From SHAN690 sp041391765 (lineage in GTDB: Bacteria > Bacteroidota > Bacteroidia > Flavobacteriales_G > Salibacteraceae): a DNA stretch of 64,000 nucleotides. Numbering within the stretch: position 1 is the stretch's first letter; each line of letters begins with the position of its first letter. The stretch lies in the NCBI GenBank assembly GCA_041391765.1, contig JAWKNJ010000032.1:3981-67980 (forward strand). Reading direction: 5' to 3'. The position numbers were made by a program, and so were the translations under genes. Shown here piece by piece: positions 17,601 through 24,660 of the stretch. The notes under the pieces are model-generated. The model made no database searches. It was not told the DNA's origin and saw nothing but the letters and a program-made list of their open reading frames with translations.

Positions 17601-19706
17601 CGTGAACGAAATAGAGGCTGAATCGGTGCAACCGTTTGCATCGGTGATGGTTACACTGTAGGTTCCAGCACTGGCATTAGTAATACTAGCGTTGGTTACC
17701 CCATTGCTCCAGAGATAGGTGAAAGTTGCTGTTCCTCCGGAAGGATTAGCTGTGGCCCCACCATCAGAAACTCCAACGCAGGAAATGTTGTTGTCCAGTG
17801 ATGCAGAAGCCGATAGGGTGGCCGGTTCCGAGATAGTAACGCTTGCGCTGTCTGTACATCCATTCTGATCTGTGATGGTTACGCTGTATGTTCCAGCCGC
17901 AATTCCCGTTACAGAAGCAGTCGTAGCCCCATTACTCCATGAGTAGGTATACGACATCGTACCGCCTGTTGCAGAGGCCGTGGCTCCGCCATCGGAGCTT
18001 CCGTTGCAAGATATATTGCTGTCAACGGACATTGAAGCTACTAATACAGCCGGCTCTGTCACGGTATTACTGGCAACATCTGTACAGCCTCCTGCATCGG
18101 TCACGGTCACCGTATATGTCCCAGCAACAATGCCTGTTATGCTTGCTGTGGTTGCAGAGTTACTCCATGAATACGTGTATGATCCAGTTCCTCCCACTGC
18201 AGAGACTGTGACACCTCCGTTTGAGTATCCGTTGCAAGTGGCATTGCTGTCAACGCTAACAGATGCGCTCGGTCCGTTCACTCCATTGATAGTAACGCTT
18301 GCGCTATCTGTACAGCCATTAGCATCGGTGATGGTGACGCTATACGTGCCTGCATTTATTCCGGTAATGCTGGCCGTGGTTGCGCCATTGCTCCAGGTAT
18401 AAGTGTACGACCCTGTGCCACCGGATGCAGATGCTGTGCCCCCGCCATCACCACCAGCGCAACTCGCATTGCTATCAACCGAAGCCGAAGCCACCAAGGC
18501 TGTCGGTTGAGTCAATGTTACACTGCCACTATCAGTACAGTTGTTTTGATCAGTGATGGTCACAGAATAGGTTCCTGCTCCCAGACCCGTTTCCGTGGCA
18601 GAAGTTCCGCCTGTGTTCCAACTGTATGTGAAAGGTGAAGAGCCACCAGAAGCAGAGGCTGTCACTTGGCCATCTGTGTCGCCATTACAGTCGAGCAATG
18701 AACTAACCGAAGCCGAAGCCACTAATGCTGTTGGTTGAGTCAATGTTACACTGGCGCTATCAGTACAGTTGTTTTGATCGGTGATGGTGACCGAATATGT
18801 TCCGGCTCCCAGACCCGTTTCCGTGGCAGAAGTTCCACCAGTGCTCCAAGAGTAAGTGTATGGTGATGATCCACCGGAAGGAGAAGCAGTTACCTGTCCG
18901 TCTGTGTCACCATTGCAGTCGAGCGTTGAACTAACGGAAGCCGAAGCCACTAAGGCTGTTGGTTGAGTCAATGTTACACTGGCACTATCAGTACAGTTGT
19001 TTTGATCGGTGATGGTGACCGAATATGTTCCGGCTCCAAGGTTGGTTTCAGTAGCTGAGGTGCCACCAGTGCTCCAAGAGTAAGTGTATGGTGATGATCC
19101 ACCGGAAGGAGAAGCGGTTACCTGTCCATCTGTGTCACCATTGCAGTCGAGCGTAGAACTAACGGAAGCCGAAGCCACTAAGGCTGTTGGCTGAGTGAGT
19201 GTTACACTGGCACTATCAGTGCACGTGTTTTGATCGGTGATGGTGACCGAATATGTTCCGGATCCAAGGTTGGTTTCAGTAGCTGAGGTTCCACCAGTGC
19301 TCCAAGAATAAGTATAAGGAGAAGTTCCTCCGGAAGGGGAAGCGGTTACCTGTCCATCGGTATCACCATTGCAATCCAACGCAGAGCTGACGCTGGCCGA
19401 GGCATTCAACGGAGAGGATGGTTGAGTTATAGTAGCAGATGCGGTTGCGGTGCAACTGTTATTGTCTGTAACGGTGACGGTATATGTCGAAGCCGTACAG
19501 GACGAAATAGTGTTGATTGATGAGCCTGTGCTACTGGTAGTGGAACCATTTGACCAAGCATAATCGAATGTTGAAGTACCACCAGACTGAGTAACAGTCA
19601 ACGAGCCATTGCTTCCACCGTTGCAACTCACATTGGTTTGAGATGTGATCGTGGCCGTCATGGAACAAGTAATGATTTGAGGGTGCATGGTGACAACATT
19701 TGCCAC
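11652..19706 (-). CDS. Giant SprB-repeat adhesin with CHU_C domain (main part of a frameshifted gene)
   Basis: This frame encodes 2684 residues but lacks a signal peptide. The frame is open up to about 19950 and joins the ORF at 19894-20886 if one base near 19926 is skipped, giving about 3077 residues. From the N-terminus it has about nine SprB repeats (CNG..DG...GG...Y.WS.G motifs, four nearly identical), and an Ig-like domain interrupted by a seven-bladed propeller (about 16473-17489). About four more SprB units, two PKD-like domains, six more SprB units, four HYR-like domains and two Ig-like domains follow. The end is a CHU_C gliding-motility-associated domain (AFTPDGDGFNDEWNIEG, FNRWGGLVFES, PVSSYYYIIEF). 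CHU_C is a type B T9SS signal. I infer a very long surface adhesin exported with the adjacent PorP. Confidence 0.88.
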   Translation of the reverse strand: MANVVTMHPQIITCSMTATITSQTNVSCNGGSNGSLTVTQSGGTSTFDYAWSNGSTTSSTGSSINTISSCTASTYTVTVTDNNSCTATASATITQPSSPLNASASVSSALDCNGDTDGQVTASPSGGTSPYTYSWSTGGTSATETNLGSGTYSVTITDQNTCTDSASVTLTQPTALVASASVSSTLDCNGDTDGQVTASPSGGSSPYTYSWSTGGTSATETNLGAGTYSVTITDQNNCTDSASVTLTQPTALVASASVSSTLDCNGDTDGQVTASPSGGSSPYTYSWSTGGTSATETGLGAGTYSVTITDQNNCTDSASVTLTQPTALVASASVSSLLDCNGDTDGQVTASASGGSSPFTYSWNTGGTSATETGLGAGTYSVTITDQNNCTDSGSVTLTQPTALVASASVDSNASCAGGDGGGTASASGGTGSYTYTWSNGATTASITGINAGTYSVTITDANGCTDSASVTINGVNGPSASVSVDSNATCNGYSNGGVTVSAVGGTGSYTYSWSNSATTASITGIVAGTYTVTVTDAGGCTDVASNTVTEPAVLVASMSVDSNISCNGSSDGGATASATGGTMSYTYSWSNGATTASVTGIAAGTYSVTITDQNGCTDSASVTISEPATLSASASLDNNISCVGVSDGGATANPSGGTATFTYLWSNGVTNASITNASAGTYSVTITDANGCTDSASISFTDPSPYLVSIDQGDSTEFCGGDSVLLSSVSTANSYSWNLMDQGNWALVGTAGFSATSFSNLDLKFDNSGTPYVAHNIGNGLVSVEKYNGTNWVSVGASTFGIESTSSSSFAFDIDGNTPYVAYAGHFSGKLTVQKFDGTNWVTVGSSQFTNSTALYVDLKVSSGVPYVTFRDDYNGSKASVMKFDGSNWVYIGTAGFSASNCALNAIDVYNDTVFVAYQDFSVSQKATVKKYNGSSWVTVGSAGFSPYPAIYIDLDVDNGTPHIAFANGFGVPTSAVMKYSGGSWSQIGSGSASAGFANFMSLSAQNDELYIGYQDGSNSNKATVRKFNGTSWVDHGAAGFSAGTVQLTSLEVYNNVPYLAFQDGSNSGKATVMNLEPSLTQVGTSNTYYADTAGTYILEATSAAGCTAYDTIVVSELLGLGITATSDSNVSCNGQSDGGATASVSTGTAPYTYSWSNSATTASITGIVAGTYSVTVTDANGCTDSTSVTITEPAILVATSVADSNASCNGYSDGGATASATGGTPSYTYSWSNSATTASITGMVAGTYSVTITDQNGCTDSASVTITEPAALAASSVVDSNISCNGGSDGGASASATGGTPAYTYSWSNGATTASVTGIAAGTYSVTITDANGCTDSASITLTEPSALTVVANIDSLSAASATASGGTTAYTYAWSNGATTSAQTGLAPGTYTVTVTDANGCNGTDAVTIPVPTGFTQSATSGCIPLSVTFTDTSSNVTSRTWDFGNGETSTAISYNATYSSVGSFTVQLINTYSYGLVDTLIVSNAVTVNPPKAAFSLNPQFGCATPHTVFFTDGSTLPDTWNWNFGDAGTSTAQNPIHTYSTAGTFSVRLIVTDTVFGCADTAYDTVIVSVLSASASVDSNVSCNGLSDGGLTATPINNVGSPTYSWNNGATTQSITAVPAGTYTVTVTDVNGCTSTASSSVTQPSLLVASTVVDSNETCLNANNGGLTASASGGTLGYTYSWSNSATTASITGVSAGNYSVTITDANGCTDSASSAVVISSTFALSVSVGSNVSCNGGNDGSLTANPTSGSSPYSYAWSNSGSSASITGITAGTYSVTVTDNDGCTVVDSNSVTEPSVLVASAGLNNNVSCNSGSDGSISATATGGTGSYTYSWSNGGTSSTQTGLTAGTYSVTITDANGCTDSASINVSEPALLVALASLNNNVSCNGLSDGAITATASGGTTSYTYSWSNGATTSSNSGLVAGTYSVTITDANGCTDSASMTVTEPNVLVATASLDSNANCYASADGGVSASAIGGTTAYTYSWSNSVTTSINANIPSGTYSVTITDANGCTDSASAVVGVFDDVNPVAITQNISIQLDANGQATIAVIDIDNGSYDNCGINSMSLDITNFDCSDVGANTVTLTVQDTTGNTVSATATVTVADTVTPIIVGCLPDQVVAASASCDYTLPDYTVGMTFTDSCGIASIVQTPSSGSVLGTGTTLISIVVTDVNANTKECTFNVTVNDSTAPEISCISDMIVSNDVGFCGATVTFANPTASDNCGVDTIMQIAGLPSGSFFPVDTTVMTYVAIDSTGNSDTCHFMIIVNDDELPTIDCINDTAVCQETFTFATPVGFDNCTVISVVQTAGLPSGSVFPIGNTVNTFTVTDSSGNQNTCSFTLTRDEVPSIADAGADQVLCDTVTSILTGAQPAVGNGIWTSLGSATVASINQNISAVNGLEIGVNAFVWTVGNGVCPMTSDTVTIQIDDSPTVADAGIDQDLCDTTSYQFAANTPAVGAGVWTTVSGAAINDTNASNALVSNLPQALSTFTWTITNGVCPPSTDDVVLNVGTTPVVDAGDDLFTQGTVDKVPVIVTINQPTTVTWEPASLIDDPSAESTFAYIDETTQFIITAITDAGCLATDTLNISVLSAIEVSTAFTPDGDGFNDEWNIEGSEFYPKMKVMIFNRWGGLVFESNEGYTVKFDGKFNGKLLPVSSYYYIIEFNDGVTEPRDGNLTIIY
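18504..19418 (-). repeat. Four nearly identical 228-bp SprB repeat units
   Basis: Within the giant adhesin, four consecutive units of 76 residues (the first has 77) share the core DCNGDTDGQVTAS and TYSVTITDQN with only a few substitutions, and the DNA is almost identical between units. The other SprB units in the protein are much more diverged, so this block was probably amplified recently. Confidence 0.9.
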
Positions 19707-19893
19707 TCCGGGGTCGGAATTATCATCGTCTGTATAGCCGATAACAAAAGAGTTTTGGTTTAGAACAGCGATGCGCTCATCGTCAGCTTCTGTAGATAAG
19801 AATGAAACAGCCGTCCCGTAGCTGATGCTCGCAGATGTACCGGTTCCGGAAACTTCGCCAATTCGGTACTTAGAAGCTGTTCCAGCACCACTA

Positions 19894-20886
19894 TTAAAAG
19901 CGATAATGAATTCTGAACGGAGATAGCCCGATACCCAATCTCACGGTATCAACACCAGTTTCCACCGAGTAGAAGTAGAACTGCTCCAATGTAATTGAGG
20001 TTCCAGCGATCGTTGCAACTTTAGAGTATCCATAATCATTCGCATCATCAAGCGTATATCCAATAATCGCCTGGGTGGAGCTAATAGCTTGGCAGGTAGT
20101 CCAGATGACCGGAGAGGATTCAAACGTTACGGTACTACCAAAAGAAACTGTAGTTCCCGAAATTGTTCCGACCACGGCCATTCCCTGATCAGTACCACCG
20201 TCATCTTCCCAGGTGATAAATAACTTGTCAGGCGCTAAAGTCGTAACCCAATGATTTTGAACATCATTGGTATTGAATTCGTACTGGCCTCCAAATGAAA
20301 TTGTCGTTCCTGAAACGGTTCCAATCATTACCGTACCGTTATCCGCCTCATCCACAAACGTCAGGGCCAATGTTGTGCCCGTAAGCTTGTTCATATGAAT
20401 GGGGTCAAACGAAAAGGATGCATCCACGTCACCCACTTGAAATGTTGTGGAAGATCCGATGGCGGTGATAGCGTCAGTTGCAGTGCTAAAGGTGATCACT
20501 TTAGCTGCTCCGTAATCCGAGGCTGCATCAACTTCGAAAGCAATTACAGCGGTCGTACCGTTAAGAACTAAAACACTTCCATACCTAAACGCACCAGATT
20601 CAATGGTACTCGCGGTTCCCCATGTAATGGTCTTGTTAGCGGTATCAACTTGACCAACCCGAGCCATTAGAGGGTTTGCAGTAGCCGACCCACCAGCCTT
20701 CCAAACTGCAAGCACGTGGGTGTCGTCAATTGGTTCCAGTTTTGGTTCCCAAGTTGCCCCGGAGTCAAATGTTTGTGCCGAGCCAATGGCCGTTGTCCGC
20801 TGACCAAAAATGGGTTGAAGAGTAAGTAAGAATAATGTGATGAATGCTAGTTTCTTTCGCAAACGAAGTCTTTTCAATGCATTCAT
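19894..20886 (-). CDS. N-terminal part of the giant CHU_C adhesin: signal peptide and propeller
   Basis: The ATG at 20886 gives MNALKRLRLRKKLAFITLFLLTLQPIFGQ, a signal peptide with a basic start; an in-frame ATG ten codons upstream is less likely. About six repeats of roughly 50 residues follow, with the pattern GTxxTFxSG...LxxxxALIxF.D..DxGxxKVxT. The frame stops at 19894, but in the +1 frame the sequence continues as SGYLRSEFIIAFNSGAG and then a seventh repeat ending GYTDDDNSDPGVANVV, which runs into the 2684-residue frame. The break therefore falls inside blade six of an evident seven-bladed propeller, strong evidence that the two frames are one gene with a one-base insertion near 19926. 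As read, the N-terminal fragment would be secreted without its T9SS domain. Confidence 0.85.
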   Translation of the reverse strand: MNALKRLRLRKKLAFITLFLLTLQPIFGQRTTAIGSAQTFDSGATWEPKLEPIDDTHVLAVWKAGGSATANPLMARVGQVDTANKTITWGTASTIESGAFRYGSVLVLNGTTAVIAFEVDAASDYGAAKVITFSTATDAITAIGSSTTFQVGDVDASFSFDPIHMNKLTGTTLALTFVDEADNGTVMIGTVSGTTISFGGQYEFNTNDVQNHWVTTLAPDKLFITWEDDGGTDQGMAVVGTISGTTVSFGSTVTFESSPVIWTTCQAISSTQAIIGYTLDDANDYGYSKVATIAGTSITLEQFYFYSVETGVDTVRLGIGLSPFRIHYRF

Positions 20887-21124
20887 ACTTGCCACCTTGC
20901 CAATTAAAGTGAACATATGTCGAGAAGATTAGTTTTGTGTAGGGTTCGATCCGAGGTGCAATTTTACAAACTCGAAAGCCATATAATACGCATTCCCTGA
21001 GTCAAGGTTTGGTTAATTCTTAACAATGATTCCACATTGTCATGAATAGCAGTTAAATGGTAATGAAATACATCGATAACGGATTAAGACCGCTTATCAA
21101 ATAGCTTCAAATGGAATACTTAAT

Positions 21125-21955
21125 ATGGTAAAATTTGATCCAAATAAATTGAACGTGCTACTATCAAATACCCATGAAATAGACTTCCGCATTATCGGTG
21201 AAGAGATGCAATGCGTTGAAATAGAATTGGATCCCAGCGAAACGGTCATCGCGGAGGCTGGAAGCCTTATGATGATGGACAGCCAAATTCAGATGCAAAC
21301 CATATTCGGTGATGGCTCCAAAGGCGAGCAAAGCTTTATGGGCAAAGTGTTTTCAGCTGGAAAGCGGGTACTGACCGGAGAAAGCCTATTTATGACAGCT
21401 TATACGAATACAGGTGCGGGGAAGAAACATGTCACATTTGCGGCACCTTATCCGGGTAAGGTGGTCCCGCTTGACGTTGCCGCGCTTGGAGGAAAGGTAA
21501 TATGTCAGAAGGACGCTTTTTTGTGTGCGGCACAGGGCACTTCGATAGGAATTGAATTTCAGAAGCGGATTGGTGTCGGATTGTTTGGAGGAGAGGGTTT
21601 CATCATGCAGAAAGTGGAAGGTGATGGATTGGCATTCGTCCATGCCGGAGGAACCATTATCGAGCGACAACTCAAAGAAGGCGAAGTATTGAAAGTTGAC
21701 ACCGGTTGTATTGTTGCGTTCACAAAGAACATTGACTACGATATTGAATTTGTGGGCGGCATCAAGAACACACTCTTCGGTGGTGAAGGATTGTTTTTTG
21801 GAAATCTGCGAGGTCCGGGAACGGTTTGGATTCAGTCGTTGCCCTTTTCGCGATTAGCGGATCGAATCATCAGTTCGGCACCTAAAATGGGAGGCAAGCG
21901 AAAAGGCGAGGGTAGCATTTTAGGAGGATTGGGTGATTTGCTGGACGGGAACTAG
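21125..21955 (+). CDS. AIM24-family (TIGR00266-like) protein
   Basis: A 276-residue protein without signal peptide, with the AIM24 pattern: an early FRIIGEEMQCVEIELDPSETVIAEAGSLMMMD, a central GKVFSAGKRVLTGESLFMT, then GIEFQKRIGVGLFGGEGFIMQKVEGDG and a late GGIKNTLFGGEGLFFGNLRGPG. Bacterial members are beta-sandwich proteins of unsettled biochemical role; the name comes from a yeast mitochondrial protein. A short polar extension (about 20 residues) precedes the domain and a Gly/Lys-rich tail ends it. It heads a plus-strand group of four genes. The 208 bp before it show no feature I can name beyond AT-rich sequence. Confidence 0.85.
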   Translation: MVKFDPNKLNVLLSNTHEIDFRIIGEEMQCVEIELDPSETVIAEAGSLMMMDSQIQMQTIFGDGSKGEQSFMGKVFSAGKRVLTGESLFMTAYTNTGAGKKHVTFAAPYPGKVVPLDVAALGGKVICQKDAFLCAAQGTSIGIEFQKRIGVGLFGGEGFIMQKVEGDGLAFVHAGGTIIERQLKEGEVLKVDTGCIVAFTKNIDYDIEFVGGIKNTLFGGEGLFFGNLRGPGTVWIQSLPFSRLADRIISSAPKMGGKRKGEGSILGGLGDLLDGN

Positions 21956-21991
21956 TATCGGAGTCGTAACATTGCGGCTCAATTAACGTCA

Positions 21992-22864
21992 ATGCATAAC
22001 ATCAAATTATTCGCGTTTGTAGCATGCTTAATTTGGCCTGCTACATCCGTAATTAGTCAGGACAAAGAGTCATATCGAATTTACAAAGGCTCGGGTGAGC
22101 AGGTTGAGTTTGGAATGATGGTCTCTGAATTGGGTTCAAACGATGTTGTTCTATTTGGTGAACTGCATAACAACCCGATTGACCATTGGTTGCAACTTGA
22201 GTTCACCAAAGCGGTTGATGTTGACCATGAGATAATCTTGGGAGCTGAAATGTTTGAATCTGATGATCAAGTGGTTTTGGATGAATATTTGGCTGGCAAA
22301 ATCAAGCTGGATCATTTAAAGAAGGAAGCGAAGGTTTGGCCTAACTACGACACAGACTATGCCCCACTGGTCGAATATGCCAAGGCTAATAATGTCGCAT
22401 TTATCGCCACCAATGTTCCCAGAAGGTATGCCTCATTAGTATCTAAAGACGGAATAGATGCTTTGAGCGAATTGAGCAAGGAAGCTAAAGCCTTTATGCC
22501 AAAAGTTCCTTACACGGTGACCGAAGGGGATAGGGGCTATGAAAAAATGACGACCATGATGGGGGCTCATGGGGGAGGCGAAGGCATGGAAAAGCTAATA
22601 GCCGCTCAGGCGCTAAAGGATTACACAATGGCGCATTTCATCAATGAGAACTTGAAGAAGGAATCCGTTTTCATACATTTCAACGGGTCTTTTCACTCCA
22701 ATGATCACAGTGGTATCTATAACTACCTATTGGCTGCCAACAAGAAATTGAAAATAGGCACCATTGCTGCAACAGAAGCTGAAACATTGGATTGGAATGA
22801 TGAATGGAAGGACATGGGAGACTACATCATCGTTACACCCTTTTCGATGACCAAAACGCACTAA
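21992..22864 (+). CDS. ChaN-family (DUF399) haem-binding-like protein
   Basis: A 290-residue protein with a signal peptide (MHNIKLFAFVACLIWPATSVISQ). The family core is visible: VVLFGELHNNPIDHWLQLEF, GAEMFESDDQVVLDEYLAGK, NVPRRYASLVSKDG, then FIHFNGSFHSNDHSGIYNYL. ChaN proteins bind haem between monomers and are linked to iron uptake in Campylobacter and relatives; haem binding here is inferred from the family. The leader has no lipobox cysteine, so this member looks periplasmic or secreted rather than a lipoprotein. It follows the AIM24 gene by 36 bp and is followed 3 bp later by a thioesterase gene, consistent with cotranscription. No TonB receptor or haem transporter is adjacent. Confidence 0.85.
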   Translation: MHNIKLFAFVACLIWPATSVISQDKESYRIYKGSGEQVEFGMMVSELGSNDVVLFGELHNNPIDHWLQLEFTKAVDVDHEIILGAEMFESDDQVVLDEYLAGKIKLDHLKKEAKVWPNYDTDYAPLVEYAKANNVAFIATNVPRRYASLVSKDGIDALSELSKEAKAFMPKVPYTVTEGDRGYEKMTTMMGAHGGGEGMEKLIAAQALKDYTMAHFINENLKKESVFIHFNGSFHSNDHSGIYNYLLAANKKLKIGTIAATEAETLDWNDEWKDMGDYIIVTPFSMTKTH

Positions 22865-22867
22865 GCT

Positions 22868-23263
22868 ATGCAGCTCATTTCTCAGCGACTTTGCATGGAG
22901 AAAGACCTAGGGATTCATGGGAATCTCTTCGGAGGCATCATGCTCTCATGGTTGGACGAAGCAGCCGCAACTATGGCTTATGAAGTGTGCCATTCACCGA
23001 ACATGGTCACACTCAAAATCGAGGAAGTGATTTTCAAGCGCCCTGTGAAGATTGGATTTCATTTAAAGATTTATGGTGAGGTGCTGAAGATTGGCAACTC
23101 GTCTATCACCTTAAATGTAGAGGCCAGAAAGCACAATGTTTATAGTGGTGAGGAAACCGTTGTTTGTTCTACTAATTTCACATTTGTGCGCATAGACGAA
23201 CACGGAGGTCCAATTCCCTTGTCTGAGCAAGTTCGTTTGGAATATGCGAATTTGAAAGGTTGA
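22868..23263 (+). CDS. Acyl-CoA thioesterase, hotdog fold (YciA-like)
   Basis: A 131-residue single hotdog domain. The region GIHGNLFGGIMLSWLDEAAATMA carries the conserved Asn-x-x-Gly-Gly and Asp-Glu positions of YciA/BFIT-type acyl-CoA hydrolases, followed by the strand VTLKIEEVIFKRPVKIG and the second strand pair IYGEVLKIGNSSITLNVEA. These enzymes hydrolyse acyl-CoA to free acid and CoA in the cytoplasm, typically as hexamers; the chain-length preference cannot be told from sequence. It begins 3 bp after the ChaN-like gene and its TGA overlaps the TTG start of the next gene, a sign of translational coupling. Confidence 0.9.
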   Translation: MQLISQRLCMEKDLGIHGNLFGGIMLSWLDEAAATMAYEVCHSPNMVTLKIEEVIFKRPVKIGFHLKIYGEVLKIGNSSITLNVEARKHNVYSGEETVVCSTNFTFVRIDEHGGPIPLSEQVRLEYANLKG

Positions 23264-23913
23264 TTTCTGAACATCATATTGAGATCAGAAAGAGCGCAAG
23301 GTATTTTGTGTTGGAACCTGAAAAGGAAACGGTGGCCATCCTATATGCGATTCACGGCTATCGCCAACTTGGCCAATATTTTACAAAGCAGTTCCAAGCG
23401 CTGGCTGACCTAGGTGTGAAGGTCGTTGCACCTGAAGGCTTGCATAGGTTTTATATTGAAGGGTATTCAGGAAGGGTAGGAGCGAGTTGGATGACTAAAG
23501 AAGATAGGTTAACAGACATTAAAGACTATGTCGGATACCTGAACCAACTTCATCATCAGCTAAGTCCGAGTTTTGGGAATTTGCCAATTCACTTGTTAGG
23601 ATTTAGCCAGGGCGGTCCGACTGCATGCCGCTGGTTAGCCGGCTCAGAGGTTGATTTTGCATCGCTGATGCTCTATGCCACTGTGTTTCCAAATGACTTT
23701 GATTTTGATGCGAATCAAAGCAGAATGAAATCCATTCCTACCACCATCGCTTTTGGCGATTCAGATCAGTTCGCTCCAGAGGAAACCATCGCGGAAAAAA
23801 TGAACTGGTTAAGCATGAAAGGAATGAATGCAAACTTGATCCGATTCAGAGGCGGACATGAAATTTTTGCTGATGTTCTGTGTCAGTGGTGGCAGAGTAT
23901 CCAGAACGATTAA
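23260..23913 (+). CDS. Alpha/beta-hydrolase, phospholipase/carboxylesterase type
   Basis: A 217-residue cytoplasmic hydrolase. The TTG start overlaps the TGA of the thioesterase gene by four bases (TTGA), which supports this start. The nucleophile elbow is GFSQGG with Ser116, the acid is probably Asp167 or Asp169 in FGDSDQFAP, and the base His200 in RGGHE. The IHGYRQLG motif near residue 32 supplies the oxyanion-hole region. The overall pattern fits small bacterial esterases related to acyl-protein thioesterases and dienelactone hydrolase. The substrate is unknown. Coupling with an acyl-CoA thioesterase suggests a role in acyl-ester turnover, which is inference. Confidence 0.85.
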   Translation: MISEHHIEIRKSARYFVLEPEKETVAILYAIHGYRQLGQYFTKQFQALADLGVKVVAPEGLHRFYIEGYSGRVGASWMTKEDRLTDIKDYVGYLNQLHHQLSPSFGNLPIHLLGFSQGGPTACRWLAGSEVDFASLMLYATVFPNDFDFDANQSRMKSIPTTIAFGDSDQFAPEETIAEKMNWLSMKGMNANLIRFRGGHEIFADVLCQWWQSIQND

Positions 23914-24015
23914 CCTTCTTTAAGAATTCCCAAGTAACAATTCGCGAAGAGCCGCGTCTATGTAGTAGTTCTTTTCAAGAAACTAAAGGTTAGGTTTAGT
24001 TAGTTAATAGGGTTT

Positions 24016-24054
24016 AAAGAGGCGGACGATACCAAAAGTACCGCCTCTTTTTTA
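24016..24054. terminator. Rho-independent terminator between convergent genes
   Basis: A ten-base stem (AAAGAGGCGG / CCGCCTCTTT) with a 15-nt loop is followed by a T-run, about 100 bp after the hydrolase stop. On the minus strand the same stem begins inside the last codons of the FAH-family gene and is followed by an A/T-rich stretch, so it may serve both genes. Confidence 0.85.
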
Positions 24055-24660
24055 TTTCACCTTAACCGAAAGCAATTGTTGGCCATCGAGAAATGCATCC
24101 AACTGATCATTTGCTTCCACTTTGCCAACTCCGGCCGGAGTTCCGGTAAATATGATATCTCCAATCTTCAAAGTGAAGTACCTTGAAATTTCCGCGATCA
24201 GCCGATCTACAGAGAACAACATGTCCTTCGTGTTTCCTTTTTGAGCGATCGCTCCGTTTTTCTTTAATTCAATGTCTAGATTTTGAATTTTTCGGCTCCC
24301 TACTTTCACCCAATCTCCAATGGGAGCACTAGCGTCAAAGGCCTTGGCTTTTTCCCAAGGTAGTCCTTTCGACTTCAACTCAGACTGAATATCCCGCGCT
24401 GTGAAGTCAATTCCCACCGAAATCTCATCGTAGTATCTATTCGCAAAGCGTTCTTCAATGTTCTTTCCAAGTCGATTGATTCTTACTACTAACTCGAGTT
24501 CGTGATGAACCTCGGATGTAAAATCAGGAATGAAGAATGGATTCTTTTTTGGAAGCAAGCACGTATCGGGCTTCATGAAGATGACCGGCTCTTTTGGAAC
24601 TTCGTTATTCAGTTCCTTGGCGTGATCAACATAATTGCGACCAATACAGACGATTTTCAT
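24052..24660 (-). CDS. Fumarylacetoacetate hydrolase (FAH) family protein
   Basis: A 202-residue single-domain member close to acylpyruvate hydrolases (FAHD1/YcgM type), which cleave 2,4-diketo acids or decarboxylate oxaloacetate using a divalent metal. The metal ligands are visible: Glu54 and Glu56 in VHHELELVVRI and Asp85 in VGIDFTARDIQ. The family motif KGLPWEKAKAFDASAPIG follows, and GDIIFTGTPAGVG lies near the C-terminus. The start MKIVCIGRNYVDHAKE is typical. Its ATG overlaps the stop of the exonuclease gene by four bases (ATGA), so the two genes are translationally coupled. The physiological substrate cannot be decided from sequence. Confidence 0.92.
   Translation of the reverse strand: MKIVCIGRNYVDHAKELNNEVPKEPVIFMKPDTCLLPKKNPFFIPDFTSEVHHELELVVRINRLGKNIEERFANRYYDEISVGIDFTARDIQSELKSKGLPWEKAKAFDASAPIGDWVKVGSRKIQNLDIELKKNGAIAQKGNTKDMLFSVDRLIAEISRYFTLKIGDIIFTGTPAGVGKVEANDQLDAFLDGQQLLSVKVK

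Noticed and set aside
18504..19418. CRISPR array
   Set aside because: The repeats are 228 bp, coding, and contiguous without spacers; they are protein repeats of the adhesin.
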